Positions 21,701 through 32,118 of a DNA stretch of 64,000 bases are shown here, piece after piece. Source of the stretch: Klebsormidium nitens (taxonomy: Eukaryota > Streptophyta > Klebsormidiophyceae > Klebsormidiales > Klebsormidiaceae). The stretch spans positions 62,001 through 126,000 of the forward strand of contig DF236969.1 of NCBI GenBank assembly GCA_000708835.1, written 5' to 3'. Numbering within the stretch: position 1 is the first letter of the stretch; each line of letters opens with the position of its first letter. A program made the translations under genes and the position numbers. The notes below the pieces were generated by a model, which worked only from the letters and a program-made list of their open reading frames with translations, was not told the DNA's origin and did no database searches.

Positions 21701-23000
21701 TGGTCATGGAAAGGTTGCATTGCGGCAGGCCCATTGGAGGTCCTTTTGAGGGGTTAACAAGTTCATTCCGACTTAAGAAAGCTGGAAAGTGCTCTGGACT
21801 GCTTTTGTCTATCTCTCCTTCCTTGCCGCGTTTCCTACAATCATTGTGGCGGGCAACAGGAGATTCAAGTTACCGCTCGTGGGATGGTCGTTGACGATGC
21901 AGTTTTGAGTCCGGCAATGAGCGGCTAGGAGAGGTCCACAGAGCGACTCCGTGCTTTTCGTCTCGTTTCCACTGCTGTGAATTGTGTACAGGGAACTTAA
22001 ACAAGACAGCTGCTCTTGAATTGTTATAAAGAGCCGTGCTACGGGGGTAAGAAATCTTGCTCAAATCTGAACGACAGCAGTGTGAGACAACACGAGCCGA
22101 TCCATTGAAGCTTGGAACTACCAAAGAAGTTGAAGCTTCCGTTTTGAGCGTCCCAGTAATACAAGCTCCAACGCTTCCCGTGCATCAGCTCCCGAAACAT
22201 GAACACATTGAGACCTGACGCTCCGATTTCCTCCCCGGTACAGGCACTTGACGAGGCCGAGAGCGAATGGAGCCAGCACAACGCGAAGAAGATCATCGAC
22301 ACGCGGGGAAAGGGGCTGAAGGCCAGCATCCCCAAAAACTTCCCCTACTTCCATGTCGAGTTCGGGCTCCAGGGGGGCTACGCCCACGTCATCGACGTGA
22401 GTGCTGACGTCATCCTTCTTGCTTTCGAGGCTCTGGCTGAAGCGGCGCGGGTGCTGGGTAGCACAGAATGTCATGATTGCATCCCAGCGCGTGTGGTCCA
22501 GAGTTCTGCGTGTGTGTTTGGTTTGCAACATTCTCGTGCATTTTCTTCAGGGAGTGTGATTTCAGATGATCAACATGGGTCCTACGATTGACTGCGGCGT
22601 TCCGATGCAACACATTCTGTTGGGCCGATGTCTTGCAACCTAGGAGGCTGAAAGCGAAGAAGACGTGTTCTTTCGGAACGCGGGCAACAGCGTCAATGTA
22701 AAAGAGAAGTGTTCGGGTCTCGCTAAGACCTCGGACGTCGGGATAGGGCCAGTGTAACGTCCGTTGTCCTCATTCTGCCTCGTTTTTGCGTACAAGGCTC
22801 ATCCGATTGCCCTGTGAATGCAGGACGAAGCGGGCTGGAAAGCATCTTTCGGACGGGACGTAATTGCCGGCATGCTTCAGCTGCCAGAGGAAGACACGCA
22901 CGGTCGCCCAAAGCAGCAGAGCTTCGACCAGCAGAGAAAGGCGGTGCTCAACTTCTCTCAAAAGTGGGACCCACACGACTGGACAAAGATGCTCGGCTGA
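15777..23000 (+). CDS. CWF19L2: CWF19-like protein 2 (spliceosome / lariat-debranching cofactor)
   Basis: Six exons join in phase: 15777-15922, 16569-18837, 20242-20409, 21091-21306, 22244-22396 and 22824-23000. The product is 1042 residues. The N-terminus (MLAGVRFVSQAEL) and a long charged, disordered region of about 740 residues precede the conserved CwfJ part. The first CwfJ domain carries QDRCLFCFDNPGKPKHLIVS and GHCFIVPMA, a HIT-like segment. The second carries ALDEAESEWSQHNAKK and FPYFHVEFGLQGGYAHVID, and the protein ends WDPHDWTKMLG. In yeast and animals Cwf19/Drn1 proteins associate with late spliceosomes and help the debranching enzyme Dbr1 turn over intron lariats; a nuclear role is inferred. 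The introns contain many partial copies of exons 3 and 4 (listed separately). I chose the copy at 20242 as the true exon 3 because it alone continues into the conserved domain and has a donor. Confidence 0.93.
17452..17595 (+). repeat. Four 36-base in-frame repeats inside CWF19L2 exon 2
   Basis: Four consecutive 36-base units encode 12-residue repeats of the form EEHxRPxxDRRS (the first is EEHGRPERDRRS, the last DEHKRPERKDDR). They lie in the charged, presumably disordered region. They keep frame and charge while drifting in sequence, as expected of a tandem expansion under weak constraint. Confidence 0.85.
19140..20300 (+). repeat. Tandem array of about 170-base units, each with a copy of the CWF19L2 exon-3 acceptor edge
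   Basis: Seven units start their exon-like part at about 19221, 19400, 19568, 19733, 19911, 20077 and 20242. The last is the genuine exon 3. Each carries a pyrimidine tract, usually an AG acceptor, and a version of VADARRLQSQQDRCLFCF, then drifts into intron sequence before the KPKHLIVS part and any donor. The fifth unit has lost its acceptor AG, and the sixth has an in-frame TAG. Each unit also carries one or two TGACGTCA palindromes (eight exact copies in all). The period varies from 165 to 178 bases. Confidence 0.9.
20545..20590 (+). repeat. Partial copy of CWF19L2 exon 3 donor edge
   Basis: The segment around CCGTGTTCTGGGGCACTGC, ending in ATTGTGCCTATGGCG and followed by GTAAGCC, repeats the last 40 or so bases of exon 3 (20370-20409) together with its donor. 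The rest of the exon is not copied. It sits in intron 3, about 175 bases downstream of the original. Confidence 0.85.
20831..20889. repeat. 31-base tandem duplication containing CCTAAGATCTTAGG palindrome
   Basis: Two copies of a 31-base unit start at 20831 and 20862, each with the palindrome CCTAAGATCTTAGG and a GGGACTCAAAAAAC tail. They lie in CWF19L2 intron 3, just before the duplicated exon-4 edge. The exact repeat suggests a recent event. Confidence 0.9.
20917..20993 (+). repeat. Partial copy of CWF19L2 exon 4 acceptor edge
   Basis: After a TTTGCAG acceptor comes CACGAGGTGGCGAGCCGGC, identical to the first bases of real exon 4 at 21091. Similarity continues, with changes, for about 75 bases and then fades before any donor. 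It lies 174 bases upstream of the original, a similar spacing to the exon-3 array. Confidence 0.88.
21365..21740 (+). repeat. Degenerate copies of CWF19L2 exon 4 donor edge
   Basis: The end of exon 4 (GGCAGGCCCCGCTCTACTTC then AAAAAGGTGAGAG, to 21306) is echoed at about 21369-21410 almost exactly, and at about 21552-21598 with two changes but the donor GTGAGG intact. It appears again at about 21715-21735, where only GCGGCAGGCCC remains. All lie in intron 4, so each intact copy offers an extra 5' splice site. Confidence 0.85.
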
Positions 23001-23913
23001 TAGCCGCTCAGTACGGTGGTGTCTAAAGAGAATGGTGTCAATCGAAAGCAACACCGCTCTGAGTCAAATGTTTTAACTTGAAGCATTAGCTTGTCGATTT
23101 GCGACTGCGGCTGCAAAGCGGGGGACCGACCACAGTCAGGCGTTCCTCCCATTGAAGGCACCCGAGCAGCGAGTTGCATGACTCGACATTTGTCACAGGA
23201 TTATTCAGTGCATGCGATTGTACGGATCAGTATGCGACACCTTTCATCTGCAACGGCGTTATACACCGGCCCATCATGCATGTTTCATGACGCAAGTAGA
23301 CTGAGAACTATCTAGCACTCGCTTGGTTGCTGCACGTACAGCCTGACTAAATGCATGTGCATTAGTGCTCTTGTAATAATGGGCATACCATCAACATTGT
23401 TGTGATGTGTATCGCACGTGGGGCTCCGGCATCTGAGATGGGCCGTCCGGCATCGAGAGGAGCCGGCCTGTATTGTCATACTTAATATTAGCCTGCATGA
23501 ATTGTGTTGCTTTTAGCCGCTCATGATCACAGTGTCCAAAGTAGGCTGATTGCAACATGATAGTGAGCTACAGCAATTCCACAAGCGGCCCTCTGTCTAG
23601 CTACATCCATGCGCAGAAGTGCAAGCATGCAGTCGGACACATCAAGTCTAGCTGCTGCAGTATGCGGCCTCGGGTTGGTCCACTGCTTCGCTCTTGGGCT
23701 GTGGCAAGTGTCAAGCATGCATTATTAGCAAACAACTCTGCATGCTTCCGTTAGAAGAAATCAAGTCTGGAGCAAACGGGCTCGATTGCTGCAGAGTCTT
23801 TCAGACATCTGACGTTTTATGACAAGGAAATCCCGCAGAGCGTCAACTTGAGGACGTCAGCTAATCCTTTCCGGAGGGACCTCCAGTTGCGGACTATTCT
23901 CTATCCAAGAACC
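23001..23913. other. Intergenic region between convergent CWF19L2 and MYND gene 1
   Basis: This 913-base stretch separates two stop codons facing each other. No exon, RNA gene or repeat is recognisable. It must hold both 3' untranslated regions. Confidence 0.5.
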
Positions 23914-26900
23914 TTACGACTTTGTGGATTTCTTTTTTACACACGCCACCTTGTGCTCTTCCTTCCAATGGGTTTTCTGCAGCATGGAAGTGGTGCGTTA
24001 GGCGAGCTATCTTCAAGGACAAGACTTTCATTTCTTGTAGCAAAGCAAGAGCTATGGAAAAGGGACCGGTTTGAAGGCATGAATTCTCAGGTTCGGTGAC
24101 CTGAACACAACGAACATGCTCAGCCCATTTGGCGAGATGTGTGATTTGAGCCTAGGGCGCGAGAATAGTGTCAGCTCCAACGCAGATCACTGCGTTCCCT
24201 GGACAACAGGTTGCGAAAAAGAAAAGAAAAGATTCAGCTGGCCTTCCTGGTAATCTTGTTAAGGCGTGGACTTCCAAACCATGCAGTGCAAGCGCCTTGA
24301 AAGAGAGTCGTACACCTTCATGGACTCACCTGACAATCTCGGGAACAGTACTGCACTTGGCTGCACGCGCTACACCGCTTGAACGCATTCATCCCCGTTT
24401 CGTAGACGCCCTTGACGCACCCCTGCAAGAAACATGAAATCCAGCATTCTGAGATCAAAAGCGTCCGGAGAGCGCATGATAGCTTGAGTTAGGTCCGGCA
24501 GGTTCCCCTCAACAAGGACGGGACGTGCTGCATGTTCGACTTGCAGAAACTTGATGCGCTGTCCATTGCAAGGACAGAATCTGTCGCTAACCACTATCAC
24601 AGTCGGTTTCACCGTCCTGTTAACTTCGGTCTTGCAGATCAGTCTTGAATGAGAGGAGATGAACGAGTGTCCAGCACAATCGATGGCTAGACGCTAATGT
24701 AGATAGAGAACGACTCCGCGAGTGCCTCGAAGGACGGAGGACAGGCAGGGCGGCTTCCTATAAAACAAAAGGCACCGTCGAAGCGAGGAAATTAGGCATC
24801 CTGGAGCGATGATGAATAGCTCCTAAGTTGTCACAGTCCTTGGCACCAATGCGAAGTGCACGTTAAGCAGCCTGGTTACTACGCAATTCAGACGAGTTGC
24901 CGCAAAACCATTGAGACACTTACCGGGTTGCTGCAGCTTTTCAGCTTGAGTTCCCTTGCAAACGCCGTCCACAGCTCGTCAACTACGGTGTTGAGACGCT
25001 CGACCCACTCGTCGCGCTCCGGCAGAACCGGCGATCGATGGTACCCGCCCCTCCGATCCGCGACGACCCTCCCGCAAAACGCTACCGCCCGGCCCCGCGC
25101 CATCTCCTGGTGCACTTCGTCCGTCGATCTTGGCCCCCGGTTCGCGTTCAACCGGCGCACGGTCTCGAGAATCCGAACCAGCGTCGCACAGAGGTGCGCC
25201 CACATCGTCGCCTTGACCTTGTCCGTCTCGGTCAGCTCGCGGGCCCGCAAAAGCTCCGACAGGACCCCGTAAGCGCTCTCCAGCGTCGAAGCCAGCATCC
25301 AGTTCACGTCCCCGAACGCCTCTTTCGCGGCCTCCGGGTCGCCGCAACACTTGTCGAGGATCGTTGCTAGGTTGCAGACGTGGATGACGTCAAACTGGCT
25401 CTGGCAGAAGTGCCCGTGCGCGACCATCGTGACGTACTCCAAAGCGGCCCGGCCGATCGTGGCCCTCTGTTCTCGGCTCAAGAGACCCCACCTAAGGCTC
25501 GCAGCGAAAGGCTCGACAGCGGGCTCCTTGACCGAGGACCCGAGCGCGACCCTGAGCGACATTTCCGGCGGAACGCAGGATTCCAACAGCGGCGTGACGG
25601 TCTCCACCTCCATCAAGCCGAGAAGAATGGAAAAAAAGTGCCAAGCCACCGTGCTTGCACTGACCATCGTCCGTGCCTGCAGCCCGCCGAGGGGTTCGCC
25701 GCCCGTTTCCCCAATCCGTGGCAACAAGAGCGTGAACAGATCTACCAGCTCTTTGTTTTTTGATCGTAACCTCTTTCCGAAGCGAAAGCAGGAGATGAGG
25801 ACCTTTAGGACGCTGCCCATGATGGGACCGCAACACCCGCTGTTTGGGATCTCTTTCAGCGCCCAGTCTAGCAGTCGCAACCCCACGGTGTCACACAGAG
25901 CGGGTGAAGCTTCCCCTGCCAGTACGGCTCCTTGGAGAATCACATCAAGAAGCGAAACGGCGAACAGGAGCTCCGAGGAGGAAGGGGAGACAGGGCCGCC
26001 ATTGATAAAGACTTGGCTCAAACTTTCAGGGATCCAGGCCTTGAATAGACGTAGAGTGTCCGCGTCGATGGGCCCGTCGAAGCACGCCCCGAGAAGGGCC
26101 GGGAAAAGGACTTGGAGCTGCTGGATTGACTGCTTCCGGCTGCTCTCGCTAGCCCCGTCCAACGACCGGAAGATGGTCTCCGCCTGTTCTACCACAGTGC
26201 CCTGCCGATTGGGCCGCTGCGAGCTCGGCGGAGGATCCTGCCGGTAGAAGCTCAGCAAGTGTTCAACCCGTAACCTCTTCGAGCTACTGAGGTAGGGCGA
26301 CAGCTCCAGAATGCTCCGAACGTGCCTTCTGATCTCCGACTCCGGCAGACCGAACAGGGGATGGCTGTCCGTCCACGCCGCGAAAAGGTCGTCAAAGCAC
26401 TCCGCCCACGCCGCTTCCAAGCCGGGGTACCTTTCAGACAACGGGCCACTCCACTTGAGGTGCTCAAACATGGAGACGAACCACGCCCCCAACTTGCGCC
26501 CGGTCGTGGGGTCCGCTAGCGTCTCCTTTGCCAGTTCCGGTGGGCTTAGGAAGCAGCGGGCCAGCCAGGCCACCGGTCGGACCATATGTCTGAGATACGC
26601 GTCCAGGTTCATCTCCGAGTGGGTTGGGATATTGTCCAAAAAGCACTGGGCTGCGTAGGGGAAGAGGCGGGTGACGTGGGTCAGCAGACCGCAGTCCGTG
26701 GCGGACTGCCAGAAGTCCGGCGAGCTGTTGAACAGCGCCACGCAGAGCTTGGGAAGCTCCCAGATTGATTCCAGGTCGTAGCGCAGGGTGGCGGGAGCCG
26801 TGAGGCGCACGTGTAGGGTCTTCGCAAGGTGGTCCAAGGACTTCGCCACGCCGCCACCGACGATCTGCACGCAAGACGTGAACGATATCAGAACCTAAAT

Positions 26901-28542
26901 ATCTGCACAACAGAGTCAGCAAGATCTTCATACACCAGTTTATCACGATCACTGACTTTGCTCGAGTTGAGGACAGGCTCAGCCAAGAGCTTGGGGATCA
27001 GCTGACCCGACGAAGGACATACGACATCGCACAAGCCTGATCAGTCTCTCATGGTCTTCTTGATCCCTCCATTCCCCATTGTGCTCTGTCGATGCAGGCA
27101 CCATTCAAAGTATCGTAGTCAGGGAAATGTCGTCTCCAGCTGTATAAGCTTCAGCCCTGCTCAGGGGATACTTCCAACTGAACAACATGAAGAGACTTGA
27201 GAGGATGCGCTGACCTTTTCAGCAAACTCCGGCACCGAACACAGGATCATGAGAGTCCTCATAAGGTCCTTTGTCTTCTTGGAGGAAGCAGTTTTCAGCA
27301 ACGACAGCACTGCCTGTACGCCTTGGTCGCTGGTCAACAGTTTCCGTAGCTGCAAGACGTGAAGTACAGTGAGCTGATGTTGGCTCTCATCAAGAATGCT
27401 GAGAGGAGCATGACATTGTGTCAATCACCTTTTACCTCCACACAAATCGAGACAAAGTTCTTGACTTGCAACAAAGCCATTGACAGTGCCACAGGCAGGC
27501 GTAAAACATCAGAGGACGCATCGAGAAGGAAACGCGGTGTTGGTGGAATGAGACAGCGGAACTCGCAGAGGTTTGAAGTGACCAGTCTCTGGAGTTCCAA
27601 CATGATTGCATCGCCCACATTGCCCCCCCCACCCAAATCTCAGCCACCGCCGATAACTCAAACGGCTTCCTTCTTGCTCGATACAGCAACTAACAGACTG
27701 CGGCGCAGAACAAGGGAGATGTCAGAATGTTTGCTCGCAAAAGAACCTACCTTTTTGAACGGCTTGCTTGGTTTCAGCGTCAGCTCCTCCAGGTCCCCAA
27801 TGTTCACGGACCCGTGCTCCTGGCTGCCAACTTCTTGAGCAAGATTGGAAAGTTTCTCGACAGCCTGATCATACTTCTTCTTCTCGATCAGCTCTAAGAA
27901 CGCCGCGACCTCCCGGCTCTCTTTGGACTGCACGATAAAAGCAGGATTTGCTAGATTCAGACTTTGCAGGATTGTCAGAAAGTTGAAGAAAGTTCGATGT
28001 CAAAGCTCTCCACTTCACTTTTACCGTGAGAAGATATCTCCCGCTTTGATACAACCAGAAGTAAAACCTTGAGCAGAACCAATTAAGACCGGAAGAAATC
28101 AAGAAATACGAGGACAACATTGCAAAGTGCATCGGTCAGCAAGTATGAAAGTGGTCACGTGAGGCAGGTGAAGTTGTGAGGAAGAAGCCAGGAAATTAGC
28201 CAACGTAGACTGACAATCCCTCAATCAGTCTGCATCGGACTGCATACAACATGGTCCTAAAGCTTGAGGGTTCTAAGACCAACAAAGTCGACTACTATGC
28301 ACAGCACACAGGGTGCTGATACAGGCACAATTCGCCCTACCAATACTTTCTACTGCCCGTGTCCTAAAGCCTTCCGCTGATGCACAGCGTTGCAAGCGTC
28401 GCAGTTGGCAAGAGTTGTCAGCTCACAATCTTACGTCAACACAAAGAAAGAAAGCAGATTGCCTACTCCTGCTGCTATTGTGATTACGTAGTTTGAAGCA
28501 GACAAGCTGAGCCAGGAGAACCATGTTGCTCACCTCCGCCAT
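23914..28542 (-). CDS. Large MYND-type zinc-finger protein, C-terminal finger
   Basis: Seven exons join in phase: 28542-28534 (a 9-base first exon, ATG GCG GAG then GTGAGC), 27927-27751, 27588-27436, 27349-27215, 26864-24924, 24423-24331 and 23976-23914. The product is 856 residues. Most of it is helical and leucine-rich, resembling alpha-solenoid or armadillo-like proteins, with no domain I can name. The last exons build a MYND zinc finger: CSNPGC from the big exon, RCSACSQVQYCSRDCQ from the next, and KTHWKEEHKVAC from the last, a complete C-x-C...C-x2-C...YC-x3-C...H-x3-C arrangement. MYND fingers bind proline-rich peptides in partner proteins, often in transcriptional or chromatin regulators; the partner here is unknown. 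The tiny first exon is the least certain part, but it gives the only in-phase start I found. It is head to head with a second MYND gene. Confidence 0.8.
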
Positions 28543-29049
28543 TGTGCTCCTCGGGTGCTTCTCGACTGATATTAGTGGGTGTTGAGCTCTGCAATGCTGC
28601 TTCCCTCCAAAATTCATATTGGCGTTTGACAAATTGGCGTCGTATGGTCCTGGACGCAATATTGAGCACAATATAACTTCATATTTTAGTGTCACGGTTT
28701 CTGCTAGGAAGTCAGGGGTCAAATTTCCTACACGCATCGGTGCCTAAAAAGTTGGATACCTATTCCAGGCAACATATGCGAATGTCGCGCAAGGGATCCC
28801 CCCCTGCCAGTGCAAGGGACGAGGGCTAGCTGCAGGCGCACTGATTGGCACTGAAGTTGCAGCTGACCTTCCTCGGTTTCTACGCATTCACTGCTGGACT
28901 TCAACCACATCATGCAGACGTGATGTGACGGTTCATGAGGCGGGCTTTGCAAGGTCGCGTGGCTCCCCACAAGCAATAGGACCTAGACGTGACCAGTCTC
29001 ATTTATAAGGAAGATCATCCAGAGACTTTTGATATCGGAAGGTGGCGAA
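28543..29049. promoter_or_regulatory. Shared upstream region of the two divergent MYND genes
   Basis: This stretch of 507 bases lies between start codons in opposite directions (28542 on - and 29050 on +). No defined promoter motif is convincing, but both 5' leaders must start here. The assignment is from position. Confidence 0.45.
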
Positions 29050-31053
29050 ATGGCTAAGAAGGGAAGGACGGCAGGTGTTGCAAAGCGTGCCGAGCAGGTG
29101 CAGATGGACAAGCTTGCTCCAGGAGATGTTGTGCCTCTTTCCAGCATCTCTGGCGGCAACATTGCCGGCGGCCAGGAGGCTTTGGCCAGGGCTTTCAAAA
29201 GCAACCTGTGTAGGTTTTGGGCACAGCACAAGCACGGCTTTTGTAGTATGTGGGAAGGTTTAAGCCGCAAGGAGAAGGGCACTTTCCTTCGAAATTGCTA
29301 TGAGAACATTCCAGAGAACAGCAAAGATGTTGGAAGGCATGGAAAGCCGCTGGTTGATGAGCTGCTCCTCAGTCCCGAGATGAACATCCAGGATCTTGTG
29401 TCGGATGGCACAGGCTCTTTGACCTGCCTGTTTGAGAACTGGTGTAATAGTGACTTGAAAGATGACATTTCGCATGCCAGAGCAATGGTCAATAGCCTCA
29501 TGAACCGGGGCAAGCTGCCAAGGCAGAGGCCTAGGCAGTATACCATGCTGGTCGACCTGGATGATGAGATCAAAGTGGGAGGTTTCATTGAATGCCATCA
29601 GCAGATGGCCCTTGATAAGTTTCAGCAGTTTGAAGCCATGGGGGTAGCGCTGCAAAGGGATGTGTATGACCTGGCGCAGACGCGCGTGAACAAGCTGCTC
29701 TCATCATTGGCGCTCTGGGCGGACCTGTATCGCACCAAGATACTTCGATTGGACAACTTCTTCGTGTCCTCGCCCTGCGTTGGCTGTGCTAATTGTAGGA
29801 GGCCGGACTCAAGAAACGGAAGCGAGCTACGAGGCTGCCCGGGCTGTGTCAACAGGACAGTGAGACTGTACTGCAGCAAGGTGAGGCTATGTTGAAGTGC
29901 CTCTCTTCTGATTGTTGGTACACTCCAAGTTTTGAACGCTGGTTGGAGTCCTCCGTATGATTTCCTCATCTGCAGGACAATCTTGAAGGTGTCAGTTTCG
30001 TCAGTCTGTAAGCCGTCATTCTTGGCTGATCTTTGCGTTGAAGTTGCAAATCTTGATCCAGATGGGTGGGGCTACCTGTGCTGAGATCCTTCAGTTTGCA
30101 GGCTCGTCTTGCCAGCTCAAGGGCTAGGTGTTTCCATGCTTTCAGCTATAATACTGCCAGCATTCATGCAGCCATGCAAGTAAGTCATCGCCCTATCAGT
30201 TGCCCCAGATCCTGTGCAAGGAGGCTGGATGCGGAGAGATTCGAATCCTCTGAGAAGGGGCACTTTTCTCTTAGCAGCGCACATGATTGCCAAGCAATCC
30301 TTTTGACCCTCCTCTTTTACGTTTGTTAATCCCTTTGCAAGAGTTGAGGGGAGAGATTTCACCGGCTGGTAGCTTGCAGTTTCCAGTCAAATCTCATAGT
30401 CACAACCAGATCATTTGAAGGTTCAGGTTGCGAAGCTGCGAAACGGGCTGCAGTATTTGGAGTGACTTCCAGATTTGTCGTGACAAAATGCAAATTCAGA
30501 ATAGGTGTGCGGGGGGGGGGTGTGGAGCAAGTATCATCTCGCAACCCGCCGGAAACTCGTCAGAATGAAAGGTTCGTCTGATTCTTCTTTTCGGTTCACA
30601 TGGCACGTTTCATGCTCCTGATGTTGACTTTTACTGCAGGAAGCAATTCACCGCGTGGCCAATTGCCCGGCACATCGGCTGTGTCCGGATTTGACGTCAC
30701 TATCGCTTCTCGAATGTGTTCCAGAGTGCGTCCGTTTTGACGTGTCGCATTCAAAAGCTGGTGTACGATTGAACATAAGGGCTCTGATTTGACATAATCA
30801 CACGTCTCTTCTTCTGCAGGAGTGCCAGCGGGCGCACTATGCAACTCACGTGAGGGAGTGCAAGAGGAGAGTAGAGGCCGCAAATATCGGAAAAGCGGAT
30901 GCATGCCAAGTCTGTGGTGATCCGGAGTCAGAAGAAGGGGGGCCCTTGAGAAGGTGCGGCGGGTGCAATAACGAGCAGGTCAAGTACTGTGGTACAGAAT
31001 GTCAGAAGGCTGCCTGGCAAGCCGGACACAAGAAGGATTGTAAGCGCGGCTGA
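29050..31053 (+). CDS. Double MYND zinc-finger protein
   Basis: Two exons (29050-29880 and 30820-31053) join in phase at AAG/GAG to give 354 residues. The first ATG is at 29050; the frame is open a few codons further upstream but without ATG. About 240 residues of helical, unassigned sequence lead into two consecutive MYND fingers. The first, CANCRRPDSRNGSEL...CPGC...YCSK/ECQRAHYATHVREC, is split by the intron. The second, CQVCGDPESEEGGPLRRCGG...YCGTECQKAAWQAGHKKDC, ends five residues before the stop. All ligand positions (Cys and one His in each) are present. MYND domains mediate protein-protein contacts. The function of this protein and its relation to the divergent MYND gene are unknown; the two proteins show no obvious similarity outside the fingers. 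Confidence 0.85.
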
Positions 31054-32118
31054 AGCATGGAAGCATGTGAAAATAGTAAGATACTTTCATTCTAGCTCTG
31101 GGCAAAGTGACTGAGAATCATTGTCGGACTAGGGGATCATAACGTCTGATGAGGGAATGATTGACAGTTCATCCAAAGTTAAGACGGTCTTTGTGTGTAT
31201 CACCGCTTATTAACAATTACAGGTGAAGAGCTTGCATAGAGTTTGAGATCGACATTACTAAGTTCATGCAGGGTATGATATCAATCGCGAGCAGATATTG
31301 ATAGCAAGGCCGCCGTTTTCTAGACGGTATAGGGTCTTGGACCAAGAACCATGCTGTCGCTTGAGCACATCTTCTAGAGCCCAGCGGTTGCGCATCAATA
31401 TCCAACTTTTCAATCTAGTGCTCATGTTCATATGCGCACCCGAGTGTCGCTCATAACTCTGTCGCGCGCTCGCCAGCCTCAAGTCAAACGTTGGCGCTGA
31501 CGGCACTTCGGAGCCCACCTTGCAGACTTGCACATGTTTGAAAGTTGAAATCTGCAGTTGCGAAGTGTCACTAGGAGGAGATAGAATACAGACATTCGGT
31601 GGTGCTGCCTAGGCGCACACAGTGACTTGAATTACCACCACGATGACATATCATGCATGCGCGCACAGGTTCGGGCCGGGGCATTAAGCGATTTGCCCTG
31701 CGGAATTATGCTTTTGTATGGGCCGCCGGAATCATCCAGTCTAAGGTCAATTTGAGCCGCCATACGTGTGAATCATCTGACTTGACAATCGTTTGGTTGA
31801 TTGAGGCCAGTTTGGTAACGAGACTCGTAAAAGGCGAGGGCATTTCGAACAAGCCAATGCAGCCCCTGTTCAACCCCTAAAGTTGCGTAGCTGAGCGACT
31901 CTCTCAGGGCTGCCTACAGCCGCTTAGTTTGATCGACGTTGTCAGTCATATGACGGCCAGACGTGCCTCATCATTGCATCAAAGTAATTGTATCAAACAT
32001 CCGTTAGCCGGGCAGTGTGAACAGAACAATTAGTACTCCCGTTCCTACTTTGAGACTCGAAGTTCGACGTTAGAAGGCGCTTGCTTTTGTAAGCTTGATT
32101 TCTTTTCACTCTACTCAA
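31054..32118. other. Intergenic region, left flank of a segmental duplication
   Basis: No gene is seen. From about 31885 to 32118 the sequence resembles 47115-47350 (shared pieces such as AAGGCTGCCTAC-like and CATCTGGCGGCC-like stretches, and the run-up to the stop of the MUN-like gene). So the duplication that produced the pseudogene extends some 200 bases past the coding end. Confidence 0.5.

Noticed and set aside
25351-26247. 298-residue plus-strand open frame
   Set aside because: Lies antisense to the large MYND gene 1 exon, which is supported by splice sites and the C-terminal zinc finger.
30511-30520. Run of ten G in the intron of the double-MYND gene
   Set aside because: A simple homopolymer; not repeated and not part of a four-run G-quadruplex pattern.
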